64,000 nucleotides of DNA from Pseudomonas sp. IB20 (GCF_009707325.1 NZ_CP046103.1:4972951-5036950); one strand, 5' to 3'. Shown: positions 40,904 to 49,456, counted from the first letter of the stretch. Notes: generated from the letters alone by a model not told the origin. Numbers and translations: made by a program.

Positions 40904-42052
40904 TCAGCTCTGCGACGCAGCTTTGGGAAGAATGTCGTTGGCGACCATTTCGCCGAACGGGCTGACGTAACCGGCGCTTTTCGGCAGCTCGGGACGTTCG
41001 ATATCCAAGTGCGGGAACAACAGCTCAGCAACCCGATACGACTCTTCCAAGTGTGGATAACCGGAGAAAATGAAGGTGTCGATGCCCAATGCAGCGTATT
41101 CATTGACGCGTGCAGCAACAGTTGGGCCATCGCCCACCAGCGCGGTGCCGGCACCGCCACGTACCAGACCGACGCCGGCCCACAGGTTGGGGCTGACTTC
41201 AAGGTTGTCGCGATTGCCACCGTGCAAAGCGGCCATGCGTTGCTGGCCGACGGAATCGAAGCGCGCCAGGGATGCCTGGGCACGGGCGATGGTCTCGTCG
41301 TCCAGGTGGGAGATCAGTTTGTCGGCGGCTTTCCACGCTTCATCGTTGGTTTCGCGCACGATCACATGCAGGCGAATGCCGAAGCGCACAGTGCGCCCAA
41401 GTTTTGCGGCTTTGGCGCGCACCTGTTCAACTTTTTCCGCGACCGCAGCCGGTGGCTCGCCCCAGGTCAGCACCATTTCCACCTGTTCGGCTGCCAGGTC
41501 CTGGGCCGCTTCAGAGGAACCACCAAAATACAGCGGCGGACGCGGTTGCTGGATCGGCGGGTAGAGCAACTTGGCGCCTTTGACGCTGATGTGCTCGCCG
41601 TCGTAATCCACGGTTTCGCCTTCCAGCACGCGGCGCCAGATGCGCGTGAATTCGACGCAGGCCTGGTAGCGTTCTTCGTGGCTGAGGAATAAACCGTCAC
41701 CGGCCAGCTCTTCCGGGTCACCACCGGTCACCAGATTGAACAGTGCGCGCCCGCCAGACAAACGGTCCAAGGTCGCGGCCTGGCGCGCAGCCACCGTCGG
41801 GGAAATGATCCCGGGGCGCAGTGCGACAAGGAATTTCAAACGCTGGGTCACCGGGATCAGCGAGGCGGCCACCAGCCAGGAGTCTTCGCAGGAGCGGCCG
41901 GTAGGGATCAGCACACCACCAAAACCCAGCCGATCAGCGGCCTGGGCCACTTGCTGCAGATAACCGTGGTCAACGGCGCGGGCGCCTTCGGCGGTGCCAA
42001 GGTAATGGCCGTCGCCGTGGGTAGGCAGGAACCAAAAAATATTGAGGCTCAT
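40904..42052 (-). CDS. ssuD: FMNH2-dependent alkanesulfonate monooxygenase SsuD
   Basis: A 382-aa luciferase-like flavin monooxygenase that cleaves C1-C10 alkanesulfonates to aldehyde and sulfite. The length agrees with E. coli SsuD (381). Motifs are NIFWFLPTHGDGHYLGTAEG, FGGVLIPTGRSCEDSWLVAA, LVALRPGIISPTVAARQAAT, and GGRALFNLVTGGDPEELAGD. It receives reduced flavin from SsuE. It is the third gene of ssuEADCBF, 25 bp after ssuA. Cytosolic. Confidence 0.95.
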   Translation of the reverse strand: MSLNIFWFLPTHGDGHYLGTAEGARAVDHGYLQQVAQAADRLGFGGVLIPTGRSCEDSWLVAASLIPVTQRLKFLVALRPGIISPTVAARQAATLDRLSGGRALFNLVTGGDPEELAGDGLFLSHEERYQACVEFTRIWRRVLEGETVDYDGEHISVKGAKLLYPPIQQPRPPLYFGGSSEAAQDLAAEQVEMVLTWGEPPAAVAEKVEQVRAKAAKLGRTVRFGIRLHVIVRETNDEAWKAADKLISHLDDETIARAQASLARFDSVGQQRMAALHGGNRDNLEVSPNLWAGVGLVRGGAGTALVGDGPTVAARVNEYAALGIDTFIFSGYPHLEESYRVAELLFPHLDIERPELPKSAGYVSPFGEMVANDILPKAASQS

Positions 42053-42077
42053 GGAGTTGTCTCCTGAATAAATCGGC

Positions 42078-43046
42078 TTACGGCGCTGTGGCGACGGCGG
42101 CGGGTGGAGTCCAGATCACGTCCTTGATGCTCAAGGGTTTGGGGATCAATTTGAGCTGGTAGAAGCTGTCGGCGATTTTCTGCTGGGCGGCGACCACTTC
42201 CGGGGTCAGGAACAGCGCGCCATAGCCTTGGCGCTTCACCGACGTCAGGGTGATGTCAGCCGGCAAGCCAAGCAGCGGGGCGACTTGTTCGGTGACTTCT
42301 TGCGGGTTGGCCTTGGACCACTCGCCCACCGCGCGCACTTCTTCCACCAGCGCCTTGATCACTTCCGGGTGCTGCGTGGCATACGGCTTAGTGGCCAGGT
42401 AGAACTGGTGGTTGTCGGCGATGCCGGTGCCATCACGCAGGGTGCGCGCTTGCAGTTGTTTCTCGGCGGCGGCCTGGTACGGGTCCCAGATCACCCAGGC
42501 GTCCACGCTGCCACGCTCGAATGCAGCGCGGGCATCGGCGGGCGGCAGGAACACGGTATGTACGTCGGTGTATTTCAGGCCGGCATCTTCCAGCGCACGT
42601 ACCAGCAGGTAGTGCACGTTGGAGCCTTTGTTGAGCACGACTTTCTTGCCCTTGAGCTCAGCCACGGATTTGATCAGCGAATCTTTGGGCACCAGGATCG
42701 CCTCACTGGTCGGCGCTGGCGGTTCGTAGGCGACGTAGAGCAGGTCGGCACCGGCCGCCTGGGCGAACACCGGCGGGGTTTCGCCGGTGACGCCGAAGTC
42801 GATGGAGCCGACGTTCAGGCCTTCCAGCAATTGCGGGCCACCGGGGAATTCAGTCCATTGCACCTGTACGCCCTGGGCGGCCAGGCGTTTTTCCAGCGTG
42901 CCCTTGGCCTTGAGCAGCACCAACGTGCCGTACTTCTGATAACCGATGCGCAGGGTTTCGGCGGCCTGGGCTTGAATAATGGCGCCGAAGGACACAGCCG
43001 CAGCAAACAGTGCGACCAGACCACGACGCAAGATGACAGTGCGCAT
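42078..43046 (-). CDS. ssuA: Periplasmic sulfonate-binding protein SsuA
   Basis: A 322-aa binding protein. The signal peptide is residues 1-28 (VALFAAAVSFGAIIQAQA). The mature part begins AETLRIGYQKYGTLVLLKAK, followed by VQWTEFPGGPQLLEGLNVGS and GVTGETPPVFAQAAGADLLY, the SsuA signature for sulfonate recognition. It delivers alkanesulfonates to SsuBC. It lies between ssuE (94 bp upstream) and ssuD in the operon. Its relation to TauA (45742-46728) is visible in the shared overall plan. Confidence 0.93.
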   Translation of the reverse strand: MRTVILRRGLVALFAAAVSFGAIIQAQAAETLRIGYQKYGTLVLLKAKGTLEKRLAAQGVQVQWTEFPGGPQLLEGLNVGSIDFGVTGETPPVFAQAAGADLLYVAYEPPAPTSEAILVPKDSLIKSVAELKGKKVVLNKGSNVHYLLVRALEDAGLKYTDVHTVFLPPADARAAFERGSVDAWVIWDPYQAAAEKQLQARTLRDGTGIADNHQFYLATKPYATQHPEVIKALVEEVRAVGEWSKANPQEVTEQVAPLLGLPADITLTSVKRQGYGALFLTPEVVAAQQKIADSFYQLKLIPKPLSIKDVIWTPPAAVATAP

Positions 43047-43140
43047 GGCGCTCTCTCCAAAAATTGCGATTAGGGGGTTGGCTGCACCTGCTTGGCCGTT
43101 GGCGGCTGAGTAAGGTGAGTACTACACAATCGGGTAAGGC

Positions 43141-43734
43141 TCAGATGCTCCAGCGAGCACTCAACAAACGTTCATTCAACACATTGGGGTCAAGCGGTTT
43201 CGGGCGACGGGCCATGGCGCCGTAGAGCGTTTCCAGGGCCTCGTGCAAACGCTGTTCAAGCACCGGCACCAATTGCGCCTGGGCACTGCCTTCGGCGTAA
43301 GCGATCTGGCTGTCTTCGGCAAAAATGCCGTGGAGCAACTCCTGGGCTTTCAGGGCCGACAACACGGGTTTCAAGGCGTAATCCACTGCCAGCATGTGCG
43401 CGATACTGCCGCCGGTCGCCATGGGCAACACGATCTTATGCGCCAGGGCGCGTTCGGGCAGCAGGTCCAGCACGGTTTTCAGCGCGCCGGAAAACGAGGC
43501 CTTGTACACCGGCGTGGCAATGACCAAGCCATCGGCGTTGGCGACTTGTTGCAGCAGGTCGATGACTTTTGGGCTGTCAAAGCGCGCGTGCAGCAAGTCT
43601 TCGGCCGGGAAGTCGCGTATCTGATAACTCACCACTTCCACGCCTTTGTCTTGCAGCCACTGACGGGTTTTTTCCAGCAAGACCCCAGAGCGGGAACGCT
43701 GGCTGGGACTGCCTCCAAGTGTTACGACCAGCAT
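43141..43734 (-). CDS. ssuE: NAD(P)H-dependent FMN reductase SsuE
   Basis: A 197-aa flavodoxin-like reductase that supplies FMNH2 to SsuD. Features are MLVVTLGGSPSQRSRSGVLL at the N-terminus, the NADPH/FMN segment GLVIATPVYKASFSGALKTV, LDLLPERALAHKIVLPMATG and GSIAHMLAVDYALKPVLSAL. Start ATG 43734 matches the usual length; the reading frame upstream (to 43788) carries no family sequence. It is the first gene of the ssu operon, and the AT-rich upstream region has a 22-bp palindromic element at 43810-43831. Expression is normally induced by sulfate starvation. Confidence 0.92.
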   Translation of the reverse strand: MLVVTLGGSPSQRSRSGVLLEKTRQWLQDKGVEVVSYQIRDFPAEDLLHARFDSPKVIDLLQQVANADGLVIATPVYKASFSGALKTVLDLLPERALAHKIVLPMATGGSIAHMLAVDYALKPVLSALKAQELLHGIFAEDSQIAYAEGSAQAQLVPVLEQRLHEALETLYGAMARRPKPLDPNVLNERLLSARWSI

Positions 43735-43809
43735 GTAGGAAATTCCTTGAGCAAGTGTCGGCGGTTCGCTGTGTGGCGATGGCGCCAAGGTGTGACAGAC
43801 CTTAGCAGC

Positions 43810-43831
43810 AGATTTATATATCTATAAATCT
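43810..43831. promoter_or_regulatory. AT-rich palindrome upstream of ssuE
   Basis: AGATTTATA and TATAAATCT form a perfect 9-bp inverted repeat around TATC, 76-97 bp before the ssuE start in an AT-rich stretch unlike its GC-rich surroundings. A similar element precedes lsfA. A sulfate-starvation regulator site (CysB or another) or promoter is a reasonable inference. Confidence 0.45.
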
Positions 43832-43887
43832 TATTTATTCATTTGTTTATTCCATAAATGCATATGAAGTTTATAGAGCTTAGGACG

Positions 43888-43912
43888 AAAAAAAAGGCCG
43901 TCGAAACGGCCT
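43888..43912 (-). terminator. Intrinsic terminator for lsfA
   Basis: Read on the minus strand, the stem AGGCCGT / ACGGCCT around a four-base loop (CGAA on the plus strand) is followed by seven T residues. It lies 140 bp beyond the lsfA stop, after the intervening REP pair. Confidence 0.85.
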
Positions 43913-43968
43913 GAAAACCCCTGCTATGTGAGACGGTTTACACCTTGAATCCTGCATCAGCCTGGAGG

Positions 43969-44044
43969 CCGCCATCGCGGGCAAGCCCGGCTCCCACAGG
44001 GGAATGCGGTCAACTGTGGGAGCCGGGCTTGCCCGCGATGGCGG
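43969..44044. repeat. REP palindrome pair, second subtype, perfect 31-nt arms
   Basis: Arms 43969-43999 and 44014-44044 are exact inverses over 31 nt (core CGCGGGCAAGCCCGGCTCCC) with a 14-nt spacer. It is the least diverged REP pair in the window and lies just after the lsfA stop, before its terminator. Confidence 0.9.
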
Positions 44045-44052
44045 TCTCAGCC

Positions 44053-44691
44053 TTAGCGGTTAGGTTGTGGGGTAAGCCGCAGGTACGGCTTCACCGCGCG
44101 ATAGCCCTTCGGAAAGCGCTTCTTGATCTCTTCCTCGTCCTTGAGCGACGGCACGATCACCACTTCATCACCGTCCTGCCAGTTAGCGGGCGTGGCGACC
44201 TTGTGGGTGTCGGTCAACTGCAGCGAGTCGATAACCCGCAGGATTTCGTGGAAGTTGCGGCCGGTGCTGGCCGGGTAGGTGATCGTCAGGCGAATCTTCT
44301 TGTTCGGGTCGATCACGAACAAGGAACGCACGGTGAGGGTGTCACTGGCATTCGGGTGGATCAGGTCGTAGAGGTCCGAGACCTTGCGATCGGCATCCGC
44401 CAGGATCGGAAAGTTGACGACGGTGTTCTGGGTTTCGTTGATGTCTTCGATCCACTTGTGGTGCGAGTCCACCGGGTCTACCGACAAAGCAATCGCCTTG
44501 ACGCCGCGCTTGGCGAATTCGTCCTTGAGCTTGGCGGTAAAGCCAAGCTCTTTGGTGCACACCGGAGTGAAGTCCGCCGGATGGGAAAACAGCACGCCCC
44601 AGCTATCGCCCAGCCATTCGTGGAAGCGGATCTTGCCGGCGCTGGAATCCTGCTCGAAGTCGGGGGCGATGTCGCCCAATCTTAGGCTCAT
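44053..44691 (-). CDS. lsfA: 1-Cys peroxiredoxin LsfA (Prx6-like)
   Basis: A 212-aa peroxiredoxin. The peroxidatic Cys45 lies in SHPADFTPVCTKELG; no resolving cysteine is present, which makes it the 1-Cys Prx6 type. The C-terminal extension (PANWQDGDEVVIVPSLKDEE) is diagnostic of that group. LsfA was first known as a sulfate-starvation-induced protein, so its location beside ssuEADCBF fits. It has its own AT-rich upstream palindrome (44755-44772) and its own terminator, so it is probably a separate transcript from ssu. Confidence 0.9.
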   Translation of the reverse strand: MSLRLGDIAPDFEQDSSAGKIRFHEWLGDSWGVLFSHPADFTPVCTKELGFTAKLKDEFAKRGVKAIALSVDPVDSHHKWIEDINETQNTVVNFPILADADRKVSDLYDLIHPNASDTLTVRSLFVIDPNKKIRLTITYPASTGRNFHEILRVIDSLQLTDTHKVATPANWQDGDEVVIVPSLKDEEEIKKRFPKGYRAVKPYLRLTPQPNR

Positions 44692-44754
44692 GGTGTGGCT
44701 CCTAGTGAGTGCTTATGGAGCCCACTGTGCATGGGTTGGAGATTATTTAAAAAG

Positions 44755-44772
44755 AATAAATATCGATTTATT
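44755..44772. promoter_or_regulatory. AT-rich palindrome upstream of lsfA
   Basis: AATAAAT and ATTTATT form a perfect 7-bp inverted repeat around ATCG, 64-81 bp upstream of the lsfA start. It resembles the element before ssuE in AT content, spacer length (4 bp) and position. Confidence 0.42.
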
Positions 44773-44924
44773 TAGACGATAAACGAATATTAAAATTCTG
44801 TTCATTGGACTTTTCTACTGGTGAGGATCAACATCCATTCCAAGGTTCGAGAAGGCCTTGAGACGCTGTACAAAGAGGAATTCAAGAAGGGCTTGCGGGG
44901 GTTGAGCCCGACTTGAGAAAACGC
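44773..44924. other. Intergenic stretch with an unidentified short open frame
   Basis: This stretch lies between the lsfA promoter region and the next terminator. A short plus-strand frame from GTG 44821 to TGA 44916 would encode 31 residues (EGLETLYKEEFKKGLRGLSP near the end). It lacks a ribosome site and I do not recognise it, so it could be a gene fragment or chance. Confidence 0.25.
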
Positions 44925-44955
44925 AAAAAAAACCTCGCGCAAGCGCGAGGTTTTT
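44925..44955. terminator. Intrinsic terminator after the OprD-like pseudogene
   Basis: An A8 tract, the 8-bp stem CCTCGCGC / GCGCGAGG and five T residues lie 18 bp beyond the porin pseudogene's stop. The A/T symmetry allows action from both sides. Confidence 0.88.
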
Positions 44956-44973
44956 CAACAACTTCCCTTGGTG

Positions 44974-45371
44974 TTACAGGAAGCTATAGGTGTAGTTGAA
45001 GATCAGGCGAGTCTGATCCTGGTCCTGGATACCAGTACCGCTGCCACGATAAGCACCGTGACGCAGTGTGGTGCCGAAGCCCTTCAGAGGCTGTTTGGGT
45101 GATGGCCACGACCACCGTCCAGATGAAAACCAACCAGTGCCTGAGCGTCAATCCCAAAGCCAACAACGCCTTGAGTGAAACCAGACAGGTAGTTGAACTT
45201 CAAGCCTGTGGCTGTTTCGCGCTGATCTGCCCCGCCATCACGCTGGTCGTTATCGAAATACAACGTTCGGGAACTGACGCTTGCCTTGCTATCTTCAATG
45301 AAACCGGCAGCGCCTGCTTGCTGGGCGATTGCGCCCAAAGCAACAGCCAAAGCCAAGGTGGACTTCTTCAT
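44974..45371 (-). pseudogene. OprD-family outer-membrane porin with internal deletion
   Basis: The N-terminal part (start 45371) is a normal OprD beginning: signal peptide to AAG, then FIEDSKASVSSRTLYFDNDQ and GFTQGVVGFGIDAQALVGFH, about 92 residues, then it runs into TGA at HHPNSL-stop. In another frame, the sequence directly downstream encodes a normal OprD C-terminus (KGFGTTLRHGAYRGSGTGIQ to LIFNYTYSFL-stop, 44974). About 300 of the usual ~420 residues are missing and the joint shifts frame, so no porin can be made. A truncated 95-aa product is possible. A terminator follows, consistent with a once-functional gene. Confidence 0.85.
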
Positions 45372-45741
45372 GTACCGCTCCTCTCATTTCTAATTTTTGT
45401 ATTTCTTTGGTCTCGGGTCTAACGCCCTCGATCCACAGATGCGCGATTAGCGCCGGATAGTGACTACCAAGTCAATCGTAACTTTTGACGTCTACTACCT
45501 TCGTCTAACCGCAGTTGATTTGGTCCCTGCAGGGTAATGAGTTTTTCATACACCCAAAAAGAATTGTTTCATCCTTTTTCATACGATTCAGGAATAAGAC
45601 TTTTCACGCAGCAAGCTGATCAGCATAGACCACCTGCTCCATAAGCTAATTCCTAAAGGGTATTTACCAGCCTTTTTTTAGATCGATTAGTGTTGCCGTA
45701 CGGTTGCATACGTCACTCACGATCAAAAAGGCGACGCCATC
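45372..45741. promoter_or_regulatory. Divergent gap between OprD pseudogene and tauA
   Basis: This 370-bp, relatively AT-rich region should contain promoters for the porin pseudogene (minus) and tauA (plus). I see no gene in it and no convincing consensus promoter. A TTTTTTTAGATCG stretch and a GTACGGTTGCATACG near-palindrome lie within 75 bp of the tauA start. Confidence 0.35.
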
Positions 45742-46728
45742 ATGGCCAAACGCACATCCTCCCGTCAATTTGTTACAGTTTTTGTGTCACTAATAATTTC
45801 TTTTGGTGTCCAAGCGGCCGATTTAACCATTGGCTACCAAACCGGCATCGACCCCAGCAAAGTTCCCCAGGCCGACGGCCTCTATGAAAAGGCCATTGGC
45901 GAGAAGATCGCCTGGCGCCGATTCAACAGCGGGCCCGAAGTCGTCACTGCCATTGCCTCCGGCGATGTGCAAATCGGTAACCTCGGTTCCAGCCCCCTTG
46001 CAGCGGCGGCTTCACGCAATCTACCGATCGTGGCCTTTGTCGTATCGGCCCAGATCAATGCTTCTGAAGCCTTGGTGGTGCGTAACGGCAGCGGTATCGA
46101 CAAACCGCAAGATCTGGTCGGCAAGACCATCGCCACGCCGTTCGTCTCAACCTCTCATTACAGCCTGCTCGGTGCGCTCAAGCATTGGGGGCTGAACACT
46201 CAGCAAGTCAAAGTAGTGAACCTGCAACCGGCGGAAATTGCCGCCGCGTGGAAACGTGGCGATATCGACGGCGCGTTCGTGTGGTCACCGGCCCTGGGCG
46301 AGATTCGCAAGACCGGGAAAACCCTGACAGACGCAGCCCAGGTGGGCCAGTGGGGCGCACCGACGTTCGAAGTGTGGGTGGCGCGTAAGGATTTCGCGGA
46401 AAAACATCCTGACGTAGTGGCCAAGTTTGCCAAAGTCACCCTCGACTCGTTCGCCGACTATGCCGCCCACAAAGACAGCTGGACGGTAGATTCCGAACCC
46501 GTGCAGAAAATCGCTAAATTGACAGGCTCAAATGCGGCCGACATTCCTGAGCTGCTGGCCGGCACCACGTTCCCAGATGCCCAGGCGCAACAAACCGATG
46601 CCCTGCTTAAAGGCGGCACGGCGAAGGCGATTGGGGAGACAGCGAAGTTTTTGAAGGAGCAGGGGAAGGTTGAAGCGGTGTTGCCGGACTACTCGGCCTT
46701 TGTGACTGACAAATTTATCAGCAAGTAA
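45742..46728 (+). CDS. tauA: Taurine-type ABC transporter substrate-binding protein TauA
   Basis: A 328-aa periplasmic protein. The signal peptide is residues 1-25 (ends VQAADLTIGYQTGIDPSKVP). Family motifs include RRFNSGPEVVTAIASGDVQI, GNLGSSPLAAAASRNLPIVA and KRGDIDGAFVWSPALGEIRK, as in TauA. It should bind taurine in the periplasm for import. However, no tauB, tauC or tauD follows: the gene ends before a REP pair, and argA lies beyond it on the other strand. It is therefore an orphan binding protein, which may depend on a transporter elsewhere such as SsuBC. Confidence 0.85.
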   Translation: MAKRTSSRQFVTVFVSLIISFGVQAADLTIGYQTGIDPSKVPQADGLYEKAIGEKIAWRRFNSGPEVVTAIASGDVQIGNLGSSPLAAAASRNLPIVAFVVSAQINASEALVVRNGSGIDKPQDLVGKTIATPFVSTSHYSLLGALKHWGLNTQQVKVVNLQPAEIAAAWKRGDIDGAFVWSPALGEIRKTGKTLTDAAQVGQWGAPTFEVWVARKDFAEKHPDVVAKFAKVTLDSFADYAAHKDSWTVDSEPVQKIAKLTGSNAADIPELLAGTTFPDAQAQQTDALLKGGTAKAIGETAKFLKEQGKVEAVLPDYSAFVTDKFISK

Positions 46729-46737
46729 GGCAATCAA

Positions 46738-46841
46738 ATGTGGGAGCTGGCTTGTCGGAACGCCGCATCGCTGCGATAGCATCACCTCGGTTTTATCCGA
46801 AAGACCGAGTCGCCAGCATCGCAGGCAAGCCAGCTCCCACA
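46738..46841. repeat. REP palindrome pair (long spacer)
   Basis: Arms ATGTGGGAGCTGGCTTGTCG and GCAGGCAAGCCAGCTCCCAC with an inner GCATCGCTGCGATAGCATC, closely similar to the 26657-26760 copy. It lies in the convergent junction of tauA and argA. Confidence 0.82.
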
Positions 46842-46875
46842 AGAACCAGCTCTTTATTAAGCAGGAAAAACGGGC

Positions 46876-48174
46876 TTAGAGAGCCTTCTCGAAAATCTTC
46901 GAATTACGCTGATAGTTGTACAGCGAGGCCCGCGCCGATGGCAGGCGGTCCACACTACTCGGCACAAACCCCCGCTCACGGAACCAGTGCGCGGTGCGGG
47001 TGGTGAGTACAAACAGCGTCTTCAAGCCTTTTGCCCGAGCACGCGTCTCGATGCGCTCCAGCAGCTCATCGCCGCGCCCGCCGTGGCGGTACTCGGGGTT
47101 GACCGCCAGGCACGCCAGTTCACCCGCATCCGAATCCGCGATCTGATACAGCGCCGCACAGGCGATGATCATGCCTTCGCGTTCGACCACGCTGAACTGT
47201 TCGATCTCACGCTCCAGCACTTCTCGCGAGCGCCGAACCAGAATGCCCTGCTCTTCCAGCGGGCTGATCAAGTCGAGCAAGCCGCCGACGTCTTCAATCG
47301 CCGCTTCGCGCACCAGTTCGAATTGCTCCTGGGCCACCAGCGTACCGCCACCGTCCCGGGTAAATAGCTCAGTGAGCAACGCGCCGTCTTCGGCGTAGCT
47401 GACGATATGGCTGCGCCCTACTCCACCACGGCACGCTTCGGCAGCCGCATCCAACAGTTCAGCTTGGTAGTTGCTGCCCAAGCGTTGCAAATGCGCCGGC
47501 ACTTGTTGCGGGCGCAGCTCACGAACCAGCCGCCCCTGTTCGTCGATCAGGCCCAAGTCGGCGCCAAACAGCAGCAGCTTGTCGGCACCCAAGTCGATGG
47601 CGGCGCGGGTGGCGACGTCTTCGCAGGCCAGGTTGAAGATTTCGCCGGTGGGCGAATAACCCAGCGGTGACAGCAACACGATGGAGCGCTCGTCCAGCAG
47701 GCGATTGATGCCCTTGCGGTCGACACGACGTACTTCGCCGGTGTGGTGGTAATCCACGCCCTCAAGCACGCCGATTGGCCGCGCGGTGACCAAGTTGCCG
47801 CTCGCCACGCGCAAGCGCGAGCCCTGCATTGGCGAGGAGGCCATGTCCATCGACAGGCGCGCTTCGATAGCGATCCGCAGATGGCCGACCGCGTCGATCA
47901 CACACTCCAGCGTCGCGGCATCGGTGATGCGCAAACCTTCGTGGTAAGCCGGGGTGAGGCCGCGTGCTTCAAGGCGCGCTTCGATTTGTGGGCGCGAACC
48001 GTGAACCAATACCAACCGCACACCCAGGCTATGGAGCAGCACCAGGTCGTGGACGATATTGCCGAAGTTGGGGTGTTCCACACCATCGCCGGGCAGCATG
48101 ACCACAAAGGTGCAGTCGCGGTGGGCGTTGATGTAGGGCGAAGCGTGACGAAGCCAATTGACGTATTCGGGCAT
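46876..48174 (-). CDS. argA: N-acetylglutamate synthase ArgA
   Basis: A 432-aa enzyme that makes N-acetyl-L-glutamate from glutamate and acetyl-CoA, opening the arginine pathway. Residues ~1-280 are the amino-acid-kinase-like arginine-binding domain (DCTFVVMLPGDGVEHPNFGN, LVLVHGSRPQIEARLEARGL). The C-terminal ~140 residues are a GNAT domain (AALYQIADSDAGELACLAVN, PEYRHGGRGDELLERIETRA). It is feedback inhibited by arginine. It is followed upstream by argE on the same strand after 134 bp, a neighbouring arginine gene in Pseudomonas. Confidence 0.94.
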   Translation of the reverse strand: MPEYVNWLRHASPYINAHRDCTFVVMLPGDGVEHPNFGNIVHDLVLLHSLGVRLVLVHGSRPQIEARLEARGLTPAYHEGLRITDAATLECVIDAVGHLRIAIEARLSMDMASSPMQGSRLRVASGNLVTARPIGVLEGVDYHHTGEVRRVDRKGINRLLDERSIVLLSPLGYSPTGEIFNLACEDVATRAAIDLGADKLLLFGADLGLIDEQGRLVRELRPQQVPAHLQRLGSNYQAELLDAAAEACRGGVGRSHIVSYAEDGALLTELFTRDGGGTLVAQEQFELVREAAIEDVGGLLDLISPLEEQGILVRRSREVLEREIEQFSVVEREGMIIACAALYQIADSDAGELACLAVNPEYRHGGRGDELLERIETRARAKGLKTLFVLTTRTAHWFRERGFVPSSVDRLPSARASLYNYQRNSKIFEKAL

Positions 48175-48307
48175 AAAACCTGGGCCTGTAATAAAAAGCA
48201 GCCAAAAAAGGATGAATCGTAAAAGCGCACAGCGGGCTGATGGTTATCGTCGGAACAGGCTTGGCGACACGCTCGCTCTCCTTATGTACGAATGGGCAGG
48301 GGTTAAT

Positions 48308-49456
48308 TTATGCGGGTTTCAGGCAGTAATAGTCGATCAGTTCCCGCAATAGACGCACTGTAGGCGTCAAGCGTGACATTTCGAGGTACTCACCCGGCTG
48401 GTGGGCGCAGGCGATATCGCCAGGGCCAAGCACCAGGGTTTCACAACCAAGGCGCTGAAGATAAGGCGCTTCTGTGCCGAACGCTACTGCTTCGGCACGA
48501 TGGCCGGTCAATCGTTCCGCCACCCGCACCAGCTCAGCGTCTTCGGCCTGCTCAAACGGCGGCACTTCGGGGAACAACGGCGCGTAGTCGATCTTGACTT
48601 TATGGCGCTCGGCCAAAGGCGCGAGCTTCTGCCGGATCGCCGCGCGCAATACCTGCGGGTCCATGCCCGGCAAGGGCCGCAGGTCAAATTCCAGGGAGCA
48701 TTGGCCACAGATGCGGTTAGGGTTGTCGCCGCCATGGATGCAGCCGAAGTTCATGGTCGGTTGCGGCACACTGAATTGCGGGTTGCGGTACTCACGCTGC
48801 CAGGCCAGGCGCAGGCCGCGCAGCTCACCGATGGCGTCGTGCATGGCTTCAAGGGCGCTGTGGCCCAGGCTTGGGTCCGACGAATGGCCGCTTTGGCCAA
48901 GGATGTCGATGCGTTCCATCATCACGCCTTTGTGCAGGCGGATAGGCTTGAGGCCCGTCGGCTCACCGATCACCGCTGCGCGGCCCAACGGGCGCCCGGC
49001 CTCGGCCAGCGCACGGGCACCAGACATGGAGCTTTCTTCGTCACAGGTGGCGAGGATCAGCAGCGGTTGCTTGAACGGCTGGTCCAGCAGCGGCAGCACG
49101 GCTTCAATCGCCAGTGCGAAAAAGCCCTTCATGTCGCAACTGCCCAGTCCTACCCAGCGGCCGTCAACTTCCGTCAGCTTGAGCGGGTCGGTCTTCCACA
49201 GCGCAGCATCGTAGGGAACGGTATCGCTATGGCCGGCCAGCACCAGGCCGCCAGGGCCGCTGCCGAAACTGGCCAGCAGGTTGAACTTGCCGGGGCTGAC
49301 TTGCTGGATGTCGATGGCGAAACCCAGGTCGCCCAGCCAACCGGCGAGCAGATCGATCACCGGGCGGTTGGTCTGGTCGAGAGACGCTTGGGTGCAACTG
49401 ACCGACGGCGCGGCAATCAGCGCGGCGAATTGCTCTTTCATAGACGGTAACGGCAT
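48308..49456 (-). CDS. argE: Acetylornithine deacetylase ArgE
   Basis: A 382-aa M20-family zinc hydrolase that removes the acetyl group of N2-acetylornithine. Zinc ligands are visible: His76 and Asp78 in VLAGHSDTVP, Asp108 in GLGSCDMKGFF, Glu140/141 in ATCDEESSMSG, and a C-terminal His in ACAHQPGEYL. Start ATG 49456 (MPLPSMKEQFAALIAAP) fits the family length; the frame extends 39 codons upstream with no family sequence. In Pseudomonas the ArgJ recycling route is the main one, so ArgE may serve another acyl-ornithine role, though its identity as M20/ArgE is clear. Confidence 0.9.
   Translation of the reverse strand: MPLPSMKEQFAALIAAPSVSCTQASLDQTNRPVIDLLAGWLGDLGFAIDIQQVSPGKFNLLASFGSGPGGLVLAGHSDTVPYDAALWKTDPLKLTEVDGRWVGLGSCDMKGFFALAIEAVLPLLDQPFKQPLLILATCDEESSMSGARALAEAGRPLGRAAVIGEPTGLKPIRLHKGVMMERIDILGQSGHSSDPSLGHSALEAMHDAIGELRGLRLAWQREYRNPQFSVPQPTMNFGCIHGGDNPNRICGQCSLEFDLRPLPGMDPQVLRAAIRQKLAPLAERHKVKIDYAPLFPEVPPFEQAEDAELVRVAERLTGHRAEAVAFGTEAPYLQRLGCETLVLGPGDIACAHQPGEYLEMSRLTPTVRLLRELIDYYCLKPA

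Noticed and set aside
44821..44916. Short plus-strand frame beginning GTG
   Set aside because: 31 codons, no ribosome site, no family resemblance; left as an intergenic note instead of a gene.
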